Below are positions 58,001 through 64,000 of a stretch of DNA of 64,000 bases, one piece after another; position 1 is the first letter of the stretch, and each line of letters starts with the position of its first letter. Position numbers and translations under genes: made by a program. The stretch spans positions 62,001-126,000 of the forward strand of contig JAFCMP010000501.1 in NCBI GenBank assembly GCA_017506865.1. Reading direction: 5' to 3'. The notes beneath the pieces were generated by a model. The model was given only the letters and a program-made list of their open reading frames with translations. It was not told where the DNA came from and did not search any database. The stretch is from Tribonema minus (taxonomy: Eukaryota; Sar; Xanthophyceae; Tribonematales; Tribonemataceae).

Positions 58001-58361
58001 ATTGGCTGTAAATCAGCGCAGAGCACCACCAGCATCACTTGCTATCACCCACGGTTGTGCAGCATGATTCAAAAACTTTGTAGCTTTTTCCTCAGACAAA
58101 GGACAATAAGTCACTGCCATGCAGGCCATCGGAAAAAAGCATGTCGGCAGCACTGACCTCAGGAGTGGCTTGTATTCTGACTTTGATGGTATCCAGTGGT
58201 TGTCCTGTGTAGATACAGGCAAACGAGCCAAATATGGATGCAGCTGCCTCTATCGCCAGCAATCTGGCATTCTCCATCCACTCTAACCGCGCTGGTGGTG
58301 GTGCCGAAGTGAGGTGTCTGACTGGCAGAGCGACTGCTGCTGCTGCGCCTTGCCGGTCCAT
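55091..58361 (-). CDS. SLC25 mitochondrial carrier, ornithine/carnitine-carrier-like
   Basis: Five exons (58158-58361, 57419-57635, 56659-56836, 55696-55849, 55091-55258) give 306 aa, the normal length of the family. All three repeats carry the signature on odd helices: QPLDTIKVRIQ, CPFDVIKCRVQ (first residue from a spliced codon), MPFDVLKSRMQ. Conserved EG..LWKG, EGMRGFYRG and GPRALFAGV segments follow each. Such carriers exchange metabolites across the inner mitochondrial membrane. The signatures are closest in style to the ornithine/carnitine/basic-amino-acid subgroup, but substrate cannot be fixed by eye. Start ATG 58361 was chosen; an ATG at 58475 is also in frame. The TAG stop at 55091-55093 is followed by 67 open in-frame codons. 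Exon 4 is preceded by a long poly(C) tract. Confidence 0.9.
55281..55370 (+). repeat. Dispersed intronic repeat, copy B
   Basis: Matches copy A (about 25640-25735) over ACGAATCAAAAGA.CGTAGAG and GCTCTAGGTGACAA, in carrier intron 4. The surrounding intron (55.27-55.69 kb) is unusually AT-rich for the window and contains an A9 run (about 55650). Confidence 0.8.
55859..55900. repeat. Poly(G) tract in carrier intron 3
   Basis: More than 20 consecutive G (poly(C) in the transcript) lie 10-45 nt upstream of the exon 4 acceptor at 55849. It is a homopolymeric polypyrimidine tract. Confidence 0.7.
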
Positions 58362-59296
58362 CGTACAAGTATTCAGCAGCACCGCCGGCGGCAGATGAAG
58401 GGCTTGATTCAGTGCCTGTTCAGTGCCTGCTTCAGATGCACACGCTTTTCCTCCCTGCAGCTGAATCAACTTCAAACTTCACGCATTCACGGTTTCGCGC
58501 GTAACCCCTAACTCTGCACTGCAAACCCTCTTGAGGGTGTTCAGCATTCGTAAATTAGGCATCGCAACATCAGGGCAATCAGTGATTGCTACGATGCATG
58601 CTATACGCATGTTGTGCATGAGGTAGATCAATGCCACCTGCCTTCGTGAACAAGTCAGTGAGAGCCTGAGTACCCATGGGGCGGTGTGCAACAGCAACGT
58701 TCATGCCCCTATCCGGGGGACTAAGAGTGTAGCTGCGTTCAGATGTTTCAGAGGCTTGCAACAAGTCTGACGATGAACTCTCACCACAGCAGCCGCATGC
58801 AGCAATGATGATGCAAAGCAATAGCGATGCAGGCAAGCAAGGGACTACAGCGGCAAGCAACGGGAGTGCTTGAAAGCACTCTTGGCACTGTAACATTGTA
58901 ACCAGCACATGCACAACGCACGGCAGCAACGCATACAGTGGAGACACATCACACCGCACCGCAATGGGAAAGCTTCGAGAAACTTTATTACTCTGTGCAG
59001 ATGTGACAGTCGCCTGTGGTCGGCATGTGATTGGAGGCGGACCCACTTGAAGGGATGCATGTGCCTTGACGGCCCTTGAGAAAGTCGAGTTTCCTCTGAC
59101 TGAAAGCCCATTACACGACTGTGCATTTGCTGACAAGTACGTCAGAAGGGAAGACAGGTATGTGCCAAGTGCCAACTAATGTCGTGCAGCAGTTGCTAAA
59201 AGGATGTACCGCAACTGATTTGTGCCATTGGAGGACTTTTGTGAATAGACGTGGTTGTTCGCAAGTGCTGCTCAAAGTGAACTACAGCCTTAACAG
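58362..59296. other. Intergenic, carrier gene promoter side
   Basis: No supported gene. A minus-strand open frame between about 58579 and 59175 includes a hydrophobic stretch (ALPLLAAVVPCLPASLLLCI) but has no start context, motif or splice evidence linking it to a neighbour. Confidence 0.4.
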
Positions 59297-60388
59297 TCAG
59301 CAAGCCTCCGTAGCCTGTCTGAACAGCTGTCCATAGTACTTGGACGCAGCATCAGACCACGCAAGCCTGGCAACCAACATTTGCCTGACAAGGGCATTAT
59401 AGCTGCAGAGCCTGCTAAGTATGCACAGAGCCCGTGCGCGACTAGCGCCTCTTTGCAGGCTAGGCATGCACTCAACCGCCATTACATACACTAATGTACA
59501 TTTCCCTACATATACCTTCTGTACCTGTACCCTGCAGCAGCCTGCACACTCACCTGGAGAGCTGGCCAGACTGACTATCAAGGAAAAAACCACAATCGTA
59601 TTTTCCACAGTACACGGCAGTAGTTGCTGCGGCCACGCCAGTGTCGTCTCGCTGTCCCGTGAGGGACATGCTAAGCTCTCCACATGAAGGTCACGACACA
59701 AAAGTACCTGTATGATGTCATGGTCATATGTGCGTGTGTCAGCTGAGGAATGTGTGCGTGTGTCAGCTGAGGAAAGCGATGTCACCCACCCACCCAATCC
59801 CCCCCTCTTCCACCCTGCGCGACGCGCGTGCTGACTTACAGCACCACTAAGGTTGCCGATGCCGTTGGTGCACTGCGCCAGTCTGTGATGCCGAGCAACT
59901 ATGCGGGCCTGCATGGCGACACAAGGGGCACCGCAGCATGTCTCAGCACACAGCCTGGAAAACATTATGGATAAGAGCGTTCAGTTGATTGAACTGTGTG
60001 CATCAGGGTAAAAAGTATCCTCAAGTGTCAGATTACGCTTGTCTTTACTAAAAGTCATCATTGCACACATAATTTCGCCCACATGCAACGAGCTGTACTG
60101 GGTGCTATGTAGATGCTCTCTCACCTTTCCCTCAGGTATCCAAAGCAGTCCCAACTGCAGAGTTTCTGGATCCACATGTCGTGTGTCTGTAGAGAGTTGA
60201 TCAACAGCAGGTCCGCTGCTGGGATTTTCTTTGACGCAAGGGGCCTGCAGTGCATGGTCAAGAGCAACATGCGGAACAGCTGATCAGACAATATGCGCAT
60301 ATGGATATTATACTGAGCGATGCCAGCTTTCGCAGAGAGATACTCGGCCCACAGAGCGATACTCGGCCCAACTGCTACTTCTGTCCAT
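59297..60388 (-). CDS. Unknown multi-exon gene, 3' part only resolved
   Basis: Three exons with good splice sites and matching phases: 60125-60388 (acceptor TTGCTAGCAG, donor GTGAGA), 59840-59954 (acceptor GTTTTCCAG, donor GTAAGT) and 59297-59524 ending in TGA. The middle junction makes an Arg codon (FGYLRERLCAETCC). Together they give about 200 residues, moderately hydrophobic and Cys-rich (ALWAEYLSAKAGIAQYN, MQARIVARHHRLAQCTNG, LVRQMLVARLAWSDAASKYY). Exon 1 begins with a split codon, so the 5' end lies further right; a candidate exon at 60802-60882 (donor GTACGT) could not be joined in phase. The last acceptor is the weakest. No family recognised. Confidence 0.35.
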
Positions 60389-61961
60389 CTGCTAGCAAGA
60401 AAAAAAAGTGAATGGAGCACCAATTGGAGCTGATGCTGACTACATGAGTGGTGCTTTAGAGCAGCATGTCACAGGGCACATGATGTGAGAGCAGGACCAC
60501 GCCTTGCGGCGCCCCTGAACCCCCTCTTGCATGCAATGATGCAGCAAGACACGCGCTAGTTGTTGTTACTCTACCTCCGGTATCAGGGCAGTACAGCTAG
60601 GACGGCCTCAGAGAGGACCGAGCTGTTGCCTAGTTTCCAAAGGCGGATCTTGCTTTCACTGCCTTCACTGCCGATGCCGCTAGTGAAAGCGATAACTGCG
60701 ATTACCAAGTGTGAGTACTGACTACTGGGCTGTTTGTTGGTGACATTTTTGGCCACACGCTGCCATTGAGAACGAACAGCCACTTCCAAATCACAACGTA
60801 CCTGAATGTGCGTGTCCGCGCATGACGGTGATCTCAGTTGCTGCCAGCGGAGCATATGGTCACATGTGTGTACACGATCCAAGTTTCAAGCTGTGGTAGC
60901 GTAGCCACAAATTTTGGGCGACGAGTTGAAGTTTTGCAGGAGTGTCACCTGCGAGGACGCGCCAGTGGGTATGTCACGCGCACCAGCAACGGAGCGGCGC
61001 TTGCATGACATGCCGCCGCCGGCCTGCAGAATGCGCAGAAGGATCATGTCCCAGCAGCACGCTCACAGGGAGCATTAATGCCACGCGCCCAACTCTGCTG
61101 CGACAAAAAGTGTGCAAGCGAGATGGCCGCTGCAGCGCTGATGGCTTAACCAAGGCCCATATAGTAAGGCTGGGTCATACATATGAGTCATGGGTCATGA
61201 TACTTGTCGAGCGGGTCATTCGTGCGCGAGCCTCAAACGTTGTTGTGTTGTGCAAGTTGTACAAATACTGTGTTGGCGGCAACGACTGCGCGGCTGGCGC
61301 CATGTTGTTTGGAGGTTGCACATGATTGCACAGAGCAACAATTGTGGTCTCGACAACGTGTAGAAAGCTCAACATGTCCTGTCAATACATCCGCCAAGAG
61401 AAGGCCAACTGATCGCACCTGCAACCTGCAGGTACAACATTCACCATTTGTTTTCCAGCCATCAGCAACTCACAGCTTCTGGCTTTAACATGTAACATTC
61501 AACAGTTGGAACCTCAAAACTTCCCAAAAGTTGTCAACACCCACAGAGCACATTTAAAACAGCTCAGTGCAATGTAAAATCCAAACAATCAGTGTGCCCC
61601 CTGCTTCACAGCTCAGCGTCACCACCGTATCTCCTGACAAACAAGTATTTGTGGAATGCCATCTGCGCCTACTCAATGCACACAACATCATTCTACAACT
61701 GGGTGACACCGACCATGCATCTTTCAAGAAGCAAATCACAGGCACACAAAAATGACTTGATACCGTGAGTGTGACCATTACATCTTGTGTATGACGTGTG
61801 TGACATCACCGAAGCCGCAGTGCTGAACAGCACCGCACCCATCTTGTTGACAACAACTGCCAGGCATGTGCTTAACGACTGCTCCCCTATCTGAAACGTA
61901 GAAACAACCTACCCGCATCTTTTGTTGCGCATGCGCATCCTCGTGTTTGCACATTGTAGCC
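60389..61961. other. Intergenic or 5' part of the unknown gene
   Basis: Contains the unplaced candidate exon at 60802-60882 and otherwise nothing recognisable. The right half (61.0-61.96 kb) has moderate GC and no conserved frame. Confidence 0.4.
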
Positions 61962-63950
61962 CTAGAGCTTGCTCCCTGCTGCTGTGCCCCACTGCACGCC
62001 TAATTGCCGATACTCGTCCAGACACTCTGGATTCACCAATGCGCTCACGTTCGTCACCTGCGTCCATGGCGAACATGGCAGTGGTTGTAGTTTAACACGT
62101 GTTTGTTTGACACGTCTGCATTGGCATTCATACGTCAGTTGCCTCATTATGTTGATAGCGACACAAGAGTGCTCAGGCGGTGCATGTCGTGCTTTGAATG
62201 GCGCAGCAACTGCTGCAGCAAATCATGCGCAACTGCTGCACATGTGGTGTGAGCAAAACCACCAATGGCATGTGCGTTTTACGGAGAGTACGACCTAAGC
62301 TCAATTTATCAGTCGAAAGATCTCCTGTCACATGAGTTGCAGTGATTTAGAGGGATCGTCCGCACACTCACGCGGGTCAGGTGCGAGTCCCTGATGCGCT
62401 GCGCAAAAATTGACCACTCCAGCTTGCATTCCCAAGCACAGCACAACAAAGGCCACAGCAGATGCCTAAACACCATCTTGTGCAGCACACACACATACAT
62501 GCTGAACCCACGACTACTTTCGCCATTAAACGGCTCATGCGACGGCCACCTATGCCCAATCACCTTTGTGCAGCACACGCCCAGGTTCATGAAACTCACG
62601 AGTGCCAAAGCTCCGTACCTTTTCGCCATGGACGGCCCTTGTGACGGCCACCTCCACCTTCTTGCCGCTGCGCGTGTAGGGCACGTCCGCAACGCGCACC
62701 ACATCGCGCGGCACGTGCCGCGGCGTCAGCCGCGCGCGGATCGTGGTCTGGATGGGCGGTGAGAGCAGCAAGGGCAGGGCTTGTAAGGGCCAATAGCTTG
62801 CTGTTGGGAAAAGGGACAGCTGTGCAAACGATGTGAACAGCGGAAGCCAAAGCCGTGCACGCGGAGTGTGATGCGCGGTGCATCTTACGTGTGCCGCGGC
62901 GTCAGCCGTGCGAGGATCGTGGTCTGCTTAAGCGCTGACAGCAACGAAGGCGGAGCTTTACAGTTGCGCACACGATGTGTACCGCGGGGAGCGGAACCCG
63001 TGCGCGCGGAAAATGATGTGCAGTGCATCTTACGTGCGCCAAAGATCCTGTGACGGGCCTCGCAGATCTGGCAGAGCACACAGTCTTAGCTATAGTGAAA
63101 TCGCACTTCAATGCGCTGTTGAAGTATGGGTGACGCACCTTGATGAGCTTGACCATGTCCTCGTCCAGCACGTGCCCATCCGCCATCTTCACGAACAACA
63201 CAACATCGACGTCGCCTGCGCTGGTGCGCCGGCCAATCGCCAGGCTGTCAGCGATGGCGGGAAGAGTCTCCACCTGGCGGTAGATCTGACAGACGCGGCA
63301 GAGGAGGGGCGAGCACCAGTGCCATTTGTCAGGGCTTGTACGATCATGCGGGTCGGACCGTTCCGAACAAAGACCTGTGCGTGGTGTCTTCATCACGTCA
63401 CACTTTGGCTCTACGTTGGGGCACCGAACTTGCAACAGCGCCAGCAGTAGCGCGCAGCACATTAGGTATAACTCAGCGATTCCACTTCTCACGCCGGTGA
63501 GGCATCGGACGTACAACAGTGACAGTGCGCTGCGTAGCATACCTCAGCGATTCCGCTTCTCACGACGGGTGAGGCATCGCGCCTGCAACGTTGACAGTAC
63601 GCGATGGAGCATACCTCAGCGGTCACGATCCTCAGAAGACAAGCAACGGACCCGCAATACTGTAAAGGCACAGTGTGTAACGCAGCACACCTCAGCGGTC
63701 CCGGTTCTCGCGGCAAGAGTGGCTTTGGGCGGGCAAGAGTGGCTTTGGGCGTGCAACAGTGACAGTGCGCGAGTTGTGATGAATAGAAGCATACCTCAGC
63801 AGTTCCGATTCTCACGCCGCCAGGGTTTAAAGTGGCATCGCTCCGCCCGTGCACAACCACGCCGCCCCTCTCGTTGACCTCGATGAAGTCGCCGTGGCGC
63901 CACATGTCCTCGCCCTGCGCAAAGTACGCGTCCCTGTACTTGAGGCCTTG
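61962..63950 (-). CDS. AACS: Acetoacetyl-CoA synthetase, C-terminal part, with peroxisomal SKL end
   Basis: The enzyme activates acetoacetate to acetoacetyl-CoA with ATP. Four 3' exons are in the window (63795-63950, 63139-63285, 62619-62747, 61962-62057; 175 aa, all phase 0); the N-terminal two thirds lie beyond the right edge. Motifs of the acyl-CoA synthetase C-terminal domain: [38 protein letters not shown] continuing across a splice to [32 protein letters not shown], and [15 protein letters not shown] with the catalytic lysine of motif A10. The tail [14 protein letters not shown] matches the AACS-specific C-terminus, which distinguishes it from acetyl-CoA synthetase. It then extends to end in SKL and TAG, a canonical PTS1. 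Two introns carry echo arrays of the flanking exon edges. Confidence 0.92.
62835..63040 (-). repeat. Tandem partial copy of the AACS penultimate-exon start and acceptor
   Basis: The acceptor and first codons of exon 62619-62747 (CAG then ACCACGATCCGCGCGCGGCT) are copied 176 bp upstream in the transcript at 62884-62926, reading [12 protein letters not shown] further block (GATGTG...GTGCATCTTACGTG) occurs twice, near 62839-62893 and 62969-63035, showing that a unit of about 130-150 bp was duplicated. Confidence 0.8.
63430..63830 (-). repeat. Echo array of an AACS exon 3' end and donor (about 72-bp unit, 5 copies)
   Basis: The end of exon 63795-63950 (RIGTAE) with its GTATGC donor recurs with CTCAGC (exon edge) at 63691, 63615, 63543 and 63472, giving spacings of 104, 76, 72 and 71 bp. 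Copies read TAE or IAE before GTGTGC or GTATGC in sense, so most keep a usable donor. The larger first gap contains an internal duplication of GGCAAGAGTGGCTTTGG. All extra copies lie in the intron. Confidence 0.92.
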
Positions 63951-64000
63951 CTGCGTGGGGCCACGGCGCAGGCGGGGGGGGGGCGAGCGAATTGGGCAAC

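Noticed and set aside
1-64000. tRNA, rRNA or integrated virus-like elements
   Set aside because: I saw no cloverleaf-like segment with tRNA boxes, no rRNA core sequence, and no capsid, integrase or reverse-transcriptase motif; a proper scan would be needed to be certain.

Overview
The window is nuclear DNA from a GC-rich, intron-bearing eukaryotic microbe. Spliceosomal introns interrupt nearly every recognisable gene, most with GT-AG ends and three with GC-AG ends. The proteins are mitochondrial, cytosolic or peroxisomal eukaryotic types. The ankyrin family with the LQWARANGCPWD signature, the CCCTAA-type telomere-like tracts and the alanine/glycine-rich low-complexity proteins fit a stramenopile or haptophyte alga (for example a brown-algal or xanthophyte relative). 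That placement is an inference and nothing in the window proves it.

Layout, left to right: TIM21 (1.9-4.9 kb, +); a protein with two cyclic-nucleotide-binding domains (5.6-11.6 kb, +); ribosomal protein S17 (12.5-14.8 kb, -); a 575-bp inverted duplication (14.0-16.8 kb) whose second arm carries a small unknown ORF; a frame-broken ankyrin-repeat gene (17.0-18.4 kb, +); the 11-exon ribonucleotide reductase large subunit (19.8-30.3 kb, -); a divergent, very large alanine-rich coiled-coil gene (31.0-39.1 kb, +); a large unassigned helical-repeat protein (40.6-46.7 kb, -); an APMAP/strictosidine-synthase-like membrane protein (47.6-51.6 kb, -), divergent by 240 bp from mitochondrial HMG-CoA lyase (51.8-52.9 kb, +); an SLC25 mitochondrial carrier (55.1-58.4 kb, -); a partly resolved unknown gene (59.3-60.4 kb, -); and the 3' end of acetoacetyl-CoA synthetase (62.0-64.0 kb, -, running off the right edge), which ends in the peroxisomal signal SKL.

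Functional links: HMG-CoA lyase makes acetoacetate and acetoacetyl-CoA synthetase re-activates it, so the right third holds two consecutive steps of ketone-body/leucine-carbon metabolism about 10 kb apart, with a mitochondrial carrier between them. The other genes are housekeeping (protein import, translation, dNTP synthesis) and show no obvious shared pathway.

The most unusual signal is structural. In at least seven places the intron or 3' flank next to a coding boundary holds tandem, decaying copies ('echoes') of that exon edge together with its splice site or stop codon. Periods run from about 55 to 190 bp and copy numbers from 2 to 7. This occurs in unrelated genes (CNBD protein, RPS17, RNR, AACS, the helical-repeat gene, HMG-CoA lyase, and weakly APMAP) and looks like a genome-wide habit of tandem duplication anchored on exon edges. 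It could generate introns, alternative splice sites and C-terminal variants.
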